64,000 nucleotides of DNA from Hyphomicrobiales bacterium (GCA_017305535.1 JAFKKN010000005.1:248001-312000); one strand, 5' to 3'; shown: positions 51,049 to 61,044, counted from the first letter of the stretch. The notes: a model not told the origin generated them from the sequence alone. Numbers and translations: made by a program.

Positions 51049-51429
51049 CTAAGCCGCGCCCTTGCGCGACGCCAGCGCGTCATTGACCGCCGCGCGGATG
51101 TCGCTGACCGAGAACGGCTTGGTGACGACGTCGTGCACAATAGCGCTGAGGTTTGAAGCGCGTTCGCGCTGGTCGGCGAAGCCGGTCATCAGCAGCACGG
51201 TGAGATCGGGAAAATCGCGCGCGACCGTCAGCGCCAGCGCGATGCCGTCCATCACCGGCATCTTGATATCGGTCAGCAGCAGATCGAACGCGCCTTCCTC
51301 ACGCGTGAGAATGTCCAGCGCCTCGGCGCCGTCCTCGGCGGTGACGGTCTGGTGGCCGTCCATGGCGATGGCGCGCGCGACGAGGGAGCGCATCGAGTCT
51401 TCATCGTCGGCGATCAGGACGCGCGGCAT
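51049..51429 (-). CDS. Single-domain response regulator (CpdR-like)
   Basis: 126 residues, receiver domain only: LIADDEDSMRSLVARAIAMDG, phosphoacceptor Asp54 in LLTDIKMPVMDG, LLMTGFADQ and VVTKPFS with the conserved Lys. No output domain. The resemblance to CpdR proteins, which control ClpXP-dependent proteolysis in the cell cycle, is partial. It ends opposite the TIGR02302-family gene. ATG 51429 is preferred over ATG 51456. Confidence 0.83.
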   Translation of the reverse strand: MPRVLIADDEDSMRSLVARAIAMDGHQTVTAEDGAEALDILTREEGAFDLLLTDIKMPVMDGIALALTVARDFPDLTVLLMTGFADQRERASNLSAIVHDVVTKPFSVSDIRAAVNDALASRKGAA

Positions 51430-51472
51430 GGCGGATACTCTTGATTCAGTCTGCATTGTTCAGTCTGCGTTG

Positions 51473-52342
51473 CTACACCCCGCCCGCGGCGAGGTCGTGT
51501 CGATTGAAGAAACGCACATCGATGTGACGTCCCTCGGGCGGTGGTGTCGCGAGCCGCGAGCGGAACCAGGCCTTTTCGCCCGGTTTCAGCGAGGTCTGCT
51601 CCAGTACAGCGTTCCAGGCGTAAATTTCGGTTCCCTTCGCATCGCGGACAGCGAAGCGCAAGCGTGGCAGTTCGACGGTTTTCCGCGCGACGTCAACGAT
51701 ATTGCCCTCGATCACCAGCACCGGTTTGCCGTCGACCGTTTCGGTGCTGACCTTGACGTCCTTGATGGCAAGTCCGCGCAGATTCACCTCGAGGCCGATC
51801 AGCCGATAGAACAGCGCGGTCTGCGGCAGCAGACGGACGATCTCGGCGCGCCACATCAAAATCCCGGCGGCAAGCGCCGCCATCGCGACGCAGGCGATCG
51901 GAAGCGTGAGGACCGGTCTGCGAGAGCGGCGCCGCCGATCGCCGCCCCCACCGCGCCAGAACCTGAACCAGGGTTTGTGTGGCGGTGGCCCCGAGGCGAA
52001 CCGGCTGTTGCCGAGCGTCGGCGTGTCATCCGAAAGGCCATCCTGGTGATTATTCGGCAGGTCGGCGGCGATCGAGGGGCTGTCGATGATCGGCGTCTCG
52101 ATCGGCGGCCGTGTTTCCGACGCCGCCGGCTCGTTCCATTCCACCGTCTCGTGATCGCTCGGATCATGGGTCGCGCCAGCCGACGCCAGCGCCGGCATCG
52201 CCGGATCGGCGGACGTGGATTGCTCGGGGCGCGCCAGCCACATCTGCTTGCAGCGCGCGCACCGCACCATGCGTCCGGCGGGGCCGAGCTTGGCGGGATC
52301 GATGGCAAAGAAGGTCGTGCAGTGGGGGCAAACGATGTTCAT
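51473..52342 (-). CDS. MJ0042 zinc-ribbon membrane protein (DUF3426-like)
   Basis: 289 residues. The N-terminal MJ0042 ribbon (CPHCTTFFAIDPAKLG...MVRCARCKQMW) has two CxxC pairs (residues 5-8 and 28-31). A disordered acidic region, a basic patch (RRRRSRR) and one membrane segment (~145-163) follow. The C-terminal part (~185-280) resembles DUF3426 with EGNIVDVARKTVELPRLRF. Role unknown. It is divergent from ftsE. Confidence 0.85.
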   Translation of the reverse strand: MNIVCPHCTTFFAIDPAKLGPAGRMVRCARCKQMWLARPEQSTSADPAMPALASAGATHDPSDHETVEWNEPAASETRPPIETPIIDSPSIAADLPNNHQDGLSDDTPTLGNSRFASGPPPHKPWFRFWRGGGGDRRRRSRRPVLTLPIACVAMAALAAGILMWRAEIVRLLPQTALFYRLIGLEVNLRGLAIKDVKVSTETVDGKPVLVIEGNIVDVARKTVELPRLRFAVRDAKGTEIYAWNAVLEQTSLKPGEKAWFRSRLATPPPEGRHIDVRFFNRHDLAAGGV

Positions 52343-52527
52343 GAGCGAATCGCCGCTTGGATAAGTCTCCGGCAGCCTAGCCGCCGTCCGTTAACGAACC
52401 GGAAACCATAATTGACGCACAACCGTTAAGAAGTTTACGCCGGATCGCGGCCTCGGACTGATGCACCCGCGCGGGAGCCGCTCCGTTGCACCGGTCCGGT
52501 CTTGTGTCACCTCGAACGGAGCTGCAT

Positions 52528-53187
52528 GTGGTCCGGTTCGAAAATGTCGGATTGCGCTACGGGCTGGGCCCGGAGATTCTGCGCGACCTCAATTTTCAGA
52601 TTCCCGCGCACTCGTTCCAGTTTCTCACTGGCCCGTCCGGCGCCGGCAAGACGTCGCTGCTGCGATTGCTGTTTCTGTCGCTGCGGCCGACCCGAGGGCT
52701 GGTGAATCTGTTCGGTCAGGACGTGTCGCTCCTCGGCAAGAACGAGGTCGCCGATCTACGCAAGCGCATCGGCATCGTATTGCAGGATTTTCGCCTGCTC
52801 GATCACATGACGACTTACGAGAACGTGGCGCTGCCGTTCCGGGTCATGGGGCGGGCCGAATCCACCTATCGCCGCGAGGTGATCGATCTGTTGAAATGGG
52901 TCGGTCTCGGCGAACGGATGGATGCGCTGCCGCCGATCCTCTCGGGCGGCGAAAAGCAGCGCGCCGCGATTGCGCGCGCGGTCATCGCGCGGCCCAACCT
53001 GTTGCTGGCCGACGAGCCGACCGGCAACGTCGATCCGACGCTGGGCCGCCGCTTGCTGCGTCTGTTCATCGAATTGAACAAGTCCGGCACCGCCGTCATC
53101 ATCGCCACGCACGATATCGCATTGATGGATCAGTACGAGGCGCGGCGGCTGGTGCTGCACCAGGGGCGGCTGCATATCTATGAGTAA
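52528..53187 (+). CDS. ftsE: Cell division ATP-binding protein FtsE
   Basis: 219 residues. [17 protein letters not shown] start, Walker [14 protein letters not shown]-type Q-loop ([12 protein letters not shown]), signature LSGGEKQR and Walker [13 protein letters not shown]. With FtsX it regulates periplasmic peptidoglycan hydrolases at the divisome. GTG 52528 has GGAG six bases upstream and matches the usual FtsE N-terminus; a TTG at 52486 would add 14 unmatched residues. ftsX overlaps by eight bases. Confidence 0.93.
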   Translation: MVRFENVGLRYGLGPEILRDLNFQIPAHSFQFLTGPSGAGKTSLLRLLFLSLRPTRGLVNLFGQDVSLLGKNEVADLRKRIGIVLQDFRLLDHMTTYENVALPFRVMGRAESTYRREVIDLLKWVGLGERMDALPPILSGGEKQRAAIARAVIARPNLLLADEPTGNVDPTLGRRLLRLFIELNKSGTAVIIATHDIALMDQYEARRLVLHQGRLHIYE

Positions 53188-54154
53188 GCGTGACGAGGAT
53201 CAGCGCGATGCCTTGATGGATCTCGGCCACGAGCGGCCGCAGGTGTCGACGAAGGCGCGCAACGTGTCTCCGATTGTGCCGCGTGGCTCGATCGTCGGCC
53301 GCGCGCTGGTGGTCGTGGTGTCCATCATGACGTTTCTCGCCTGCATCAGCACTGGCGCGGTGCTCCTGGTGCGCGCCTCCGCCGCCGAGTGGCAATCCGA
53401 CGTCGCCAGTGAACTGACCGTGCAGGTTCGTCCCGTGAACGGACGCGATCTGGATCGCGATGTCGCCGCTGCCGCGGAGGCACTCAAGGCGCAGCCGGGG
53501 ATCGTCGATGTGCGAATTTTCACGCGCGAGGAATCCAACAAGCTGCTGGAGCCATGGCTTGGCAGCGGCCTGTCGCTGGACGAACTGCCGATACCGCGCA
53601 TCATTGTCGGCCGGGTGACGCCCGGCGCGGCGCGGGATCTCGCGGGACTTGACGGAAAATTGAAGCAGGTGGCGCCGTCCTCCAGTGTTGACGATCACCG
53701 TGCCTGGATCGAACGGATGCGCACCATGAGCGGCGTAACGGTGCTGGCTGGAATCGGCATTCTGGCGCTGGTGATCATCGCCACCATCATCTCGGTCTCG
53801 TTCGCGACGCGGGGTGCGATGGCGGCAAATCGTCCCATTGTCGAGGTGTTGCATTTCGTCGGCGCCAGCGACCGCTACATCGCCAACCGCTTCCTGTATC
53901 ATTTCCTGCGCCTCGGGCTCGAGGGCGGCATCATCGGCGGTGTCGCGGCGATGCTGTTGTTCGGCTTTTCGGAATCGATCGCGGGGTGGTTCGCCGGCAC
54001 GCCCACAGGGGACCAGTTCGTGGCGCTGCTCGGGACCTTTGCGCTGCAACCGTCCGGCTATCTGGTGCTGGCGGCTCAAGCGATTTTGATTGCGGCTGTC
54101 ACTGCCTGGGCATCACGCCGCACTTTGTTCGCAACGCTGGACGATATCGGTTGA
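53180..54154 (+). CDS. ftsX: Cell division permease-like protein FtsX
   Basis: 324 residues. N-terminal cytoplasmic tail, TM1 (~40-62: ALVVVVSIMTFLACISTGAV), a periplasmic domain (~75-170) and three further membrane segments near residues 190-215, 235-265 and 290-310. EVLHFVGASDRYIANRFLYHF is the typical FtsX cytoplasmic loop. ATG 53180 overlaps ftsE by eight bases, so they are translationally coupled. Confidence 0.93.
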   Translation: MSKRDEDQRDALMDLGHERPQVSTKARNVSPIVPRGSIVGRALVVVVSIMTFLACISTGAVLLVRASAAEWQSDVASELTVQVRPVNGRDLDRDVAAAAEALKAQPGIVDVRIFTREESNKLLEPWLGSGLSLDELPIPRIIVGRVTPGAARDLAGLDGKLKQVAPSSSVDDHRAWIERMRTMSGVTVLAGIGILALVIIATIISVSFATRGAMAANRPIVEVLHFVGASDRYIANRFLYHFLRLGLEGGIIGGVAAMLLFGFSESIAGWFAGTPTGDQFVALLGTFALQPSGYLVLAAQAILIAAVTAWASRRTLFATLDDIG

Positions 54155-54269
54155 TGCGCGGATCGGATCGCGTGTGCATTTGGCGACGGAGCGGGGTCCC
54201 CTTTGCGGAAATCCGCGCTAAACTTGTCACGACCCCGATCGGAATGGAGTAGGTTCGGTCAGCATAGTC

Positions 54270-54992
54270 ATGGATCAGCGTGTCGATCACAATCCGCCGG
54301 ATACCGCGGCCGCCCCGGCGCGCCCGCGCGGCCTTGTGCGTGCGTTGATCGTCGCCGGACTTGCGATTGCGTTCTTCGGCGCGGCGCTCGGCTTCGTCGG
54401 CTTTCTCTCGCAACTGCGTGTTGCCGAATTGAAGCCGTCGAGCAACGCCGATGGCATCGTGGTTCTCACCGGCGGTTCCTCCCGCGTCTCCGATGCGGTC
54501 GAATTGCTCGCCAAGGGTTATGGCAAGCGGCTGTTGATTTCCGGCGTGCATCCGACCAACGGCGTCAGCGACATTTCGCGTTCGGTGCCGGACAGTCAGG
54601 CCTTGCTCGATTGCTGCGCCGACCTCGATCGCTCGGCGGTGAATACCCGCAGCAACGCGGCCGAAACCCGCCGCTGGGTGCACGAGCGCGGCTTTCGTTC
54701 GCTGATCGTGGTGACCTCGAACTATCATATGCCGCGCGCCATCGTCGAAATGTCCCACGCCATGCCGGACATCGATCTGATTCCCTTCGCGGTGGTCAGC
54801 GACAAATGGCGCGACGAACCGTGGTGGACCAATGGCGCCGCGATGCGGCTGTTGCTCTCCGAATACGTCAAATATGTCGCGGCCGAAGTTCGCGTTCGCC
54901 TGGCTGATATCGGGCTCGATCTGATGCCGGAAACGAGCGACCGGCGCGCGGCGCCGCTGTCGCGCAAGACGGCAAAAGCTTCGGCAAGTTGA
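54270..54992 (+). CDS. DUF218 (YdcF/ElyC-type) membrane-anchored protein
   Basis: 240 residues: one membrane segment (~25-48) and a DUF218 Rossmann-like domain: ADGIVVLTGGSSRVSDAVELL, KRLLISGVHP, NTRSNAAETRRWVHERGFRSLIVVTSNYHMPRA. Relatives such as ElyC and SanA act in envelope integrity and polysaccharide metabolism. It lies between ftsX and plsC and is likely co-transcribed with both, as in many Rhizobiales. Confidence 0.88.
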   Translation: MDQRVDHNPPDTAAAPARPRGLVRALIVAGLAIAFFGAALGFVGFLSQLRVAELKPSSNADGIVVLTGGSSRVSDAVELLAKGYGKRLLISGVHPTNGVSDISRSVPDSQALLDCCADLDRSAVNTRSNAAETRRWVHERGFRSLIVVTSNYHMPRAIVEMSHAMPDIDLIPFAVVSDKWRDEPWWTNGAAMRLLLSEYVKYVAAEVRVRLADIGLDLMPETSDRRAAPLSRKTAKASAS

Positions 54993-55003
54993 CAGGGTTG
55001 GTG

Positions 55004-55777
55004 ATGACCACGATTTTTCTGCGCTCACTGCTCTACAACGTGCTGTTTTATGCCTGGTTGGTGGCGCTGATCCTGATCGCGTTGCCGACGTTTCTGCTGC
55101 CACGCGCCGCGTTGCTGGCAGTGGTCCGGTTCTGGGCACGCAGCAGCATCTGGCTATTGCGCATGGTTTGCGGCACCAGCGTCGAATATCGCGGCGTGGA
55201 GAAAATTCCGACCGGCCCCCTGATCGTCGCATCCAAACATCAGTCGATGTGGGAGACGTTCGCGCTGACGCAGTTCTTCGATCAGCCGCTCTATATTCTC
55301 AAACGCGAGCTGTTGTGGATACCATTTTTCGGCTGGTACCTGCGCAAGGCCGGGATGATCGGTATTGATCGGGCGTCGGGCGGCAAGTCGCTGCTCGAAA
55401 TGGTGCGTCGGGCGCGCGACGCGGTGAAGGGCGGACGCCAACTCATTATCTTCCCGGAAGGCACACGCACCGCTGTCGATGCGCCGCCGCAATACAAGAA
55501 CGGGGTCGGCCTGATCTATGCCGGGTGCAACGCGCCGTGCATTCCCGTTGCGCTCAATTCCGGCCTGTTCTGGCCGCGCCGTAATTTCATGCGTTATCCG
55601 GGAACGCTGGTGGTCGAATTTCTCGATCCGCTGCCGGCCGGTCTGCCGCGCGACGAATTCAACGCGCGCGTCAGCGGCGTGATCGAGCAGGCGAGCCGCC
55701 GCTTGATCGATGCCGCGCGTGCCGAGCAGGCGCAACTGTTCGGCGGTGTGCCGGTCGCGCCGCGGCGCCGCGCCTAG
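55004..55777 (+). CDS. plsC: 1-acyl-sn-glycerol-3-phosphate acyltransferase
   Basis: 257 residues. Membrane segments ~8-45 are followed by the LPLAT motifs: SKHQSMWETF (HX4E where the classical family has HX4D), the glycerol-binding LLWIPFFGWYLRKAGMIGIDR, FPEGTR and a Pro-rich fourth motif (APCIPVALNSG). It acylates lysophosphatidate to phosphatidate. ATG 55004 has AGGG upstream and is preferred over TTG 54989, which overlaps the preceding stop. Confidence 0.9.
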   Translation: MTTIFLRSLLYNVLFYAWLVALILIALPTFLLPRAALLAVVRFWARSSIWLLRMVCGTSVEYRGVEKIPTGPLIVASKHQSMWETFALTQFFDQPLYILKRELLWIPFFGWYLRKAGMIGIDRASGGKSLLEMVRRARDAVKGGRQLIIFPEGTRTAVDAPPQYKNGVGLIYAGCNAPCIPVALNSGLFWPRRNFMRYPGTLVVEFLDPLPAGLPRDEFNARVSGVIEQASRRLIDAARAEQAQLFGGVPVAPRRRA

Positions 55778-55800
55778 GACATCCTGGCCATGGAGGGCGC

Positions 55801-56190
55801 ATGACGGAATCCGTAAAGGGAAGGCTGACATCGCTGGCGCCGCAGTTTCTCGTCGACGATCTCGATCGTGCGATTGATTTCTATCGCGACGTACTCGGGT
55901 TTGCGTTCGATGAACCATGGGGTGGCTTCTATGCCATCGGCCGCCGCGACGGTTTCGACTTGCATTTGAAGGAAGCATCAAAGACGCAGGCCGATCGCGA
56001 TCATCGCTATCGCGGCGAACATCTGGACGCCTATTGCGGTGTCGATAGCATCGATGCTTTCTACCAGGACTGCCTCGCGAAGGGGGCAGATATTATCAAG
56101 CCGCTCGCATCAACGGCGTGGGGCACGAAGGATTTTTACCTGCGCGATCCTGAGGGCTATATTCTCGGTTTCGGCGGCGCGTCGGAATAG
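55801..56190 (+). CDS. VOC-family (glyoxalase-like) protein
   Basis: 129 residues. APQFLVDDLDRAIDFYRDVLGF, GFYAIGRRDGFDLHLKE, YCGVDSIDAFYQDCLAKGAD and FYLRDPEGYILGFGG form the two VOC units, with DPEGYILGF typical of metal-coordinating Glu in the second. Substrate unknown. It follows plsC by 24 bases; co-transcription is possible. Confidence 0.87.
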   Translation: MTESVKGRLTSLAPQFLVDDLDRAIDFYRDVLGFAFDEPWGGFYAIGRRDGFDLHLKEASKTQADRDHRYRGEHLDAYCGVDSIDAFYQDCLAKGADIIKPLASTAWGTKDFYLRDPEGYILGFGGASE

Positions 56191-56210
56191 TCGGGGTGCC
56201 TCGCGCGACG

Positions 56211-56795
56211 TCACTGCGTTGCTTCTTGTGAAGCAATGGCGTCGTTGCTGAGCAATGCAGCAAGCCTGTGCAGCGGCGCATCGCGAAACCCCTGCGCCTC
56301 GATCGCGGCGACGGTGGACAGCACATAATCACGGTTGTTGCCGGAGCGGCCATGGCCCTGACGCACGTAACGTAGCTGATCCTGCAAGCCGAGACGGCCG
56401 GCATATTGCACGTGGCCGCGATTGACGACGTAAGTGAGTGCGGTGACCTGGCGGCGGGGATCGTCCTTCAGCCACACCGACCGTGTTACTTCGTGATAGA
56501 CGTTGGTGGTCTGCTCGCGGGCGCGCAGGTAGGCGATGGTGTCGTTACGGCGTGCGGCGGCGACCCGGAACGCGATGCCGCGGCAGGCACCGCCGCGATC
56601 GAGCCCGAGCACGAGGCCGGGACGCTCCGGCGTGCCGCGATGGTCGAACGAATAAACGCACAGCGCGCGGTGCGCGCCAATCAAGCGGGCCTGCACCTGT
56701 TCTTCGAACGCGAAGCCCGGCCGCCACATCAGCGAGCCGTAGCCGAACACCCAGAGATCGCCGCCCGGCGGCTCGGTTGAAACTGGATTCGTCAT
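56211..56795 (-). CDS. Gamma-glutamylcyclotransferase, ChaC family
   Basis: 194 residues. LWVFGYGSLMWRPGF carries the nucleotide/substrate loop YGSLMW; GTPERPGLVLGLDRGGACRGIAFRV follows, and the catalytic Glu lies in YLRAREQ (~93). ChaC enzymes degrade glutathione to 5-oxoproline and Cys-Gly. Convergent with the VOC gene by 20 bases. Confidence 0.9.
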   Translation of the reverse strand: MTNPVSTEPPGGDLWVFGYGSLMWRPGFAFEEQVQARLIGAHRALCVYSFDHRGTPERPGLVLGLDRGGACRGIAFRVAAARRNDTIAYLRAREQTTNVYHEVTRSVWLKDDPRRQVTALTYVVNRGHVQYAGRLGLQDQLRYVRQGHGRSGNNRDYVLSTVAAIEAQGFRDAPLHRLAALLSNDAIASQEATQ

Positions 56796-56834
56796 TTCAG
56801 CGCGGATGGAAGCATCACGGGCAGGTGCGCGTCG

Positions 56835-57512
56835 TTATCCGTCGAAACCCACGAATACCGCGGCTTCCTCGACGGACTTTCGTTCGGACACCACCGCGTT
56901 GGCCGGGAAGGTTTCATCCGGCCACCCCAATGCGATGCTTTTCATGATGACCTGATCCTCGGCGATCCCGGCATGTTCGCGCACCACCGGCGACTGCATG
57001 ATGCCCTGGCTGTTGATCACGGCTCCCAGGCCGCGCGACCACGCCGCATTGACCAGGGCGGTCGCCACGGCGCCGCAATCGAACGGCGTGTCGTCGCTAC
57101 CATCCAGCACGCGATCGTAAGTCACGATGATGCAGACAGGCGCGTCGAACTGGCGGAAGCCGCGCAGCACCCAGTCATGCCGCATATCCTTGTCGTCGCG
57201 CGCGATTCCCATCGCGGAGAACAATTGCTTGGCGACGCCGACCTGCCGGTCGCGGTGCTGGCCTGTAAAAGCCTGACCGGTACGGAATTCGCGCGACTGC
57301 GGAATGCCGGCCACCATCCGCTCGGTATTTCCGGCACGGATGCGATTGAGCGGTTCGCCGGTGATGACGTAGAAATTCCACGGCTGGGTGTTCATCGACG
57401 ACGGCGCGCGCATCGCCAGGGCGATGACTTCCTCGATCAGCGCCCGAGGAACCGGGTCGGGTTTATACCCGCGAATGCTGCGGCGGCCGAGGATGACGTC
57501 ATCGAACTGCAT
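56835..57512 (-). CDS. Nitroreductase-family FMN oxidoreductase
   Basis: 225 residues. RRSIRGYKPDPVPRALIEEV (FMN phosphate Arg), APSSMNTQPWNFYVITG and the C-terminal SRGLGAVINSQGIM and IALGWPDETFPAN follow the nitroreductase fold (dimeric, FMN). It reduces quinones or nitro compounds with NAD(P)H; true substrate unknown. The upstream in-frame extension is not supported, so ATG 57512 is used. Divergent from the DUF2125 gene. Confidence 0.9.
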   Translation of the reverse strand: MQFDDVILGRRSIRGYKPDPVPRALIEEVIALAMRAPSSMNTQPWNFYVITGEPLNRIRAGNTERMVAGIPQSREFRTGQAFTGQHRDRQVGVAKQLFSAMGIARDDKDMRHDWVLRGFRQFDAPVCIIVTYDRVLDGSDDTPFDCGAVATALVNAAWSRGLGAVINSQGIMQSPVVREHAGIAEDQVIMKSIALGWPDETFPANAVVSERKSVEEAAVFVGFDG

Positions 57513-57646
57513 GGGTCTGAAATTCCTTGAAGAGGTATCCGAAGTTGGCTGGATATTTGCGGTTCGTCGGCCCTCGTGCAAGACGGAGGCATTGATAAAC
57601 AGTCGGATTGTCCAAAATTGCCTGATTCGTTTCATTAAGGTCGCCG

Positions 57647-58840
57647 ATGCCCGATTCGATCAAACTTCCGCGACAGCGGCCGCTGTGGCCGGTGTTCGTG
57701 ATGCCCGCCCTTGTCCTGATCGCCGCGATCGGCTGGAGCGCGTTCTGGTTCTATGCCGCCTCGCAGGTCGACCATGAGGTCGACGTCTGGCGGGCGCGCG
57801 AAGCCAAGGCCGGCAGGGTCTACGATTGCGCCAAGCGTTCGGTGGCCGGCTTCCCGTTCCGCCTCGAGGTGACCTGCGAGGATGCCAGCGTTACTTTGGT
57901 GTCGCAGATTGCCCACGGGGCGACAGATGCGCCGGTCACGGCGCGGCTCGGTAAGATTCTCGTTATCGGCCAGGTCTATACGCCGGGTCTGCTGATCGCG
58001 GAGTTCACGGCGCCTGCGACGCTGGCGCCGCGCGGCGAGCCGCCGGCGATGCAGGTCAACTGGAAAACCGCGCGCAGCAGCATCGCGGGCCTGCCGGGCA
58101 TTCCCCAGCGGGTGGCGCTGGTGTTCGATCAGCCTGCGATCGATCGGGTCAACAGCGGTGTCGCGGTGCCGCTGGCGGGCGCGACGCATGCTGAATTGCA
58201 CACCCAATTCGCCGCGAACAGCACGCCGGACCGTCCGGTCATCGACGTCGCGGTGGATCTGACGCAGGCCAGCGTGCAGGACATTCATCCGGCATTGGCG
58301 CAGCCGTTCGATGCTCTGATCGGCGCGCGGTTGACCGGCTTGAAGGACTTTGCGCCAAAGCCGTGGCCGGTGCGCTTCCGCGAAATCCAGGCGGCGGGCG
58401 GCAAGATCATGATCGAGCGCGCCCGCATCCAGCAAGGCAACATGATTGCGGTCGCCAATGGTTCGCTCGGCCTTACGGCGGGCGGCAATCTCGATGGCGA
58501 ATTGCAGATGACGGTGGCCGGCTTCGAGCAGGTCATTCCGCTGCTCGGCATCGAGAAGGTGCTGGAGGAGGGCGTGCCGCAGACCACGCTGGACCGCGTC
58601 GCGCCGGGGGTGAAGGCGCAGGACGTCAACAATCTGCTCGGCTCGCTCGACAGGATGATTCCCGGCCTCGGCAAGGTGGTGCGCCAGAACGCCAGCGCGG
58701 GCCTCGCGGCGGTGGTCAATTCGCTCGGCAATCCGGCGGAGCTGGAAGGCAAGCCGGCACGCGCCTTCCCGCTGCGGTTCGCCGACGGCGCGGTGTTGCT
58801 GGGGCCGGTCAAGGTCGGGCAGGTGCCGCCGTTATTTTAG
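57647..58840 (+). CDS. DUF2125 envelope protein
   Basis: 397 residues of the DUF2125 family: one N-terminal membrane segment (~17-38), then a large periplasmic beta-rich domain. KRSVAGFPFRLEVTCEDASV and PAGLAEFTAPA-type repeats are family marks; the middle contains VNWKTARSSIAGLP. Function unknown, common in Rhizobiales. Likely independent of ppa, 77 bases downstream. Confidence 0.88.
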   Translation: MPDSIKLPRQRPLWPVFVMPALVLIAAIGWSAFWFYAASQVDHEVDVWRAREAKAGRVYDCAKRSVAGFPFRLEVTCEDASVTLVSQIAHGATDAPVTARLGKILVIGQVYTPGLLIAEFTAPATLAPRGEPPAMQVNWKTARSSIAGLPGIPQRVALVFDQPAIDRVNSGVAVPLAGATHAELHTQFAANSTPDRPVIDVAVDLTQASVQDIHPALAQPFDALIGARLTGLKDFAPKPWPVRFREIQAAGGKIMIERARIQQGNMIAVANGSLGLTAGGNLDGELQMTVAGFEQVIPLLGIEKVLEEGVPQTTLDRVAPGVKAQDVNNLLGSLDRMIPGLGKVVRQNASAGLAAVVNSLGNPAELEGKPARAFPLRFADGAVLLGPVKVGQVPPLF

Positions 58841-58917
58841 ACAACATCCCGTCACTTCGCGTATGACGTAACCAATTTTATTGGACTGGGCCGACCGCCC
58901 AAATCACGGAGCTTTCT

Positions 58918-59454
58918 ATGCGTATCGACGCCATTTCCCTCGGGGCCAACCCGCCGCACGAGGTCAACGCCATCATCGAGGTGCCGGTCGGCGGCGAGCC
59001 CATCAAGTACGAGATGGACAAGGAGGCCGGGACGCTGGTGGTGGATCGTTTCCTCTATACGGCGATGCGCTATCCCGGAAACTACGGCTTCATTCCGCAT
59101 ACGCTGTCGAGCGACGGCGATCCGTGCGACGTGCTGGTGGCCAACACCCGCGCCATCGTGCCCGGCGCGGTGATCGCGATCCGCCCGGTCGGTGTGCTGA
59201 TGATGGAAGACGAAGCCGGCGGCGACGAGAAGATCATCGCGGTGCCGACCTCCAAGCTGACGCAGCGCTACGACAAGATCCGCACCTACAGCGATCTGCC
59301 GGACATCACCTTGCAGCAGATCCAGCACTTCTTCGAGCACTACAAGGATCTCGAGCCGGGCAAATGGGTCAAGGTGCTGCGCTGGGGCAATGCGGAGGAC
59401 GCGCAACGCCTGATCCTCGAAGGCATCGAACGGGCCAAGGCCAAGAAGGCCTGA
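58918..59454 (+). CDS. ppa: Inorganic pyrophosphatase
   Basis: 178-residue family I soluble pyrophosphatase. [31 protein letters not shown] and the signature DGDPCDVLV hold the Mg-binding Asp cluster (Asp66, Asp68, Asp71 approx.). It splits PPi from biosynthetic reactions. GGAG nine bases upstream of ATG 58918. Confidence 0.95.
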   Translation: MRIDAISLGANPPHEVNAIIEVPVGGEPIKYEMDKEAGTLVVDRFLYTAMRYPGNYGFIPHTLSSDGDPCDVLVANTRAIVPGAVIAIRPVGVLMMEDEAGGDEKIIAVPTSKLTQRYDKIRTYSDLPDITLQQIQHFFEHYKDLEPGKWVKVLRWGNAEDAQRLILEGIERAKAKKA

Positions 59455-59487
59455 CGTCGCAACGAGACCGTAAGCTGGGGGCAATCG

Positions 59488-60969
59488 ATGCGGCGCGTGT
59501 TGAAATGGATCGGCGGTCTTCTCGCGGTCGTGGTGGTGGCAGTCGTGGTGCTCGCGGCGATCGTCGTGGTCAACACCTTCCGCCTCGGCTCAAAGCAGCT
59601 TCAGGTCGCGGCGATCCCGCGCGCGGCCGTCGACGAGCAGGGCGCGGCGAAGCGGTTGGCTGAAGCGGTCCGCTTCCGGACCATTTCGAACTTCCTCAAT
59701 CCGGATCAGGATGCCGACGCGCTGCGTGGCTTGCGCGAGCACATCGCCGCGAGCTTCCCGGCGTTTCATGCGGTCGCCAAGCGCGAGATCGTCGGCGGGC
59801 ACAGCCTGCTCTACACCTGGGAAGGATCGGACCCGGCGGCGAAGCCGATCGCGCTGCTGGCGCATCAGGATGTGGTGCCGGTTGCGCCCGGCACCGAGAA
59901 GGACTGGCAACAGCCGCCGTTCGATGGCGTCATTGCCGACGGCTTCATCTGGGGCCGCGGTTCGTGGGATGACAAGGGCAACCTGTATTCCATGCTGGAA
60001 GCCGCCGAGCAGATGGCGAAGGCCGGCTTCCGTCCGAAGCGGACGATCTATTTCGCATTCGGCCATGACGAGGAGGTCTCGGGCATACGCGGCGCCAAGG
60101 CGATCGCGGCGCTGCTCGAATCGCGTGGCGTCAAGCTCGACTTCGTGCTCGATGAGGGCCTGCTGATTACCGACGGCATCATGAAGGGCCTCGATCAGCC
60201 TGCCGCGCTGATCGGTGTCGCCGAGAAGGGCTACGCCACGCTGGTGCTGACGGCGCGCGCCACGCCGGGCCACTCCTCGATGCCGCCGCGCGAAACCGCC
60301 ATCGGCATGATGGCTGCCGCACTGGCGCGGCTCGAGGATCACAGCCTGCCGGCGCGGGTGCGTGGCGCGGTCGGCGAGATGTTCGATACGCTGGCGCCGG
60401 AGATGCACGGCTTCAACCGCGTGGTGCTGTCGAACCTCTGGCTGTTCAAGCCGCTTCTGGTGCGCGAGTTCGACAAGTCCGGCCCGACGCGGGCGATGGT
60501 GCGCACCACCACGGCGCTGACCATCTTCAATGCCGGCGACAAGGACAACGTGCTGCCCGGCAACGCCGAGGCGACGGTGAACTTCCGGCTGTTGCCGGGC
60601 GATACGCAGGACAGTGTCACCGCGCACGTCCGCGATACAGTGAAGAACGACAAGATCGCGATCGCTCCGTTCCCCGGCAACACCAATCCGCCGCCGGTGA
60701 CCGGCACGGCCAGCGCCGGCTATCGCGTGCTCAACCAGACCATCCGCGAGATTTTCCCGGATGTCGTCGTGTCGCCGGGGCTGATGATCGCCGCGACGGA
60801 TTCGCGGCATTATGCCGGGCTCACCGATAACATCTTCCGCTTCTCACCGGTGCGCGCGACCTCGGAAGACCTCAAGCGTTTCCACGGCACCAACGAGCGG
60901 CTCAGCATCGCCAACTACGCCGACATGATCCGCTTCTATCTGCGGTTCATTCAGTCGAGTGCGGGGTAA
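59488..60969 (+). CDS. Membrane-anchored M20 carboxypeptidase (PM20D1/CPS1-like)
   Basis: 493 residues. N-terminal anchor (~8-30), M20 catalytic domain: LLAHQDVVPV (zinc His/Asp), GRGSWDDKGNLYSMLEAAEQ (bridging Asp), HDEEVSGIRGAKAI (Glu catalytic, Glu ligand), DEGLLITDG and TDSRHYAG (last zinc His). The TDSRHY ending marks the PM20D1/yeast CPS1 branch. Those enzymes cleave Gly-X dipeptides or condense and hydrolyse N-acyl amino acids. The substrate here is unknown; it acts outside the cytoplasmic membrane. Confidence 0.9.
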   Translation: MRRVLKWIGGLLAVVVVAVVVLAAIVVVNTFRLGSKQLQVAAIPRAAVDEQGAAKRLAEAVRFRTISNFLNPDQDADALRGLREHIAASFPAFHAVAKREIVGGHSLLYTWEGSDPAAKPIALLAHQDVVPVAPGTEKDWQQPPFDGVIADGFIWGRGSWDDKGNLYSMLEAAEQMAKAGFRPKRTIYFAFGHDEEVSGIRGAKAIAALLESRGVKLDFVLDEGLLITDGIMKGLDQPAALIGVAEKGYATLVLTARATPGHSSMPPRETAIGMMAAALARLEDHSLPARVRGAVGEMFDTLAPEMHGFNRVVLSNLWLFKPLLVREFDKSGPTRAMVRTTTALTIFNAGDKDNVLPGNAEATVNFRLLPGDTQDSVTAHVRDTVKNDKIAIAPFPGNTNPPPVTGTASAGYRVLNQTIREIFPDVVVSPGLMIAATDSRHYAGLTDNIFRFSPVRATSEDLKRFHGTNERLSIANYADMIRFYLRFIQSSAG

Positions 60970-61044
60970 ACCTCTTCCTTCGTCATTGCAGGGTTCGACC
61001 CGCCTGCGGGGCCGGAGCCCCTCCGGCGCGGCGAAGGCCCGGCA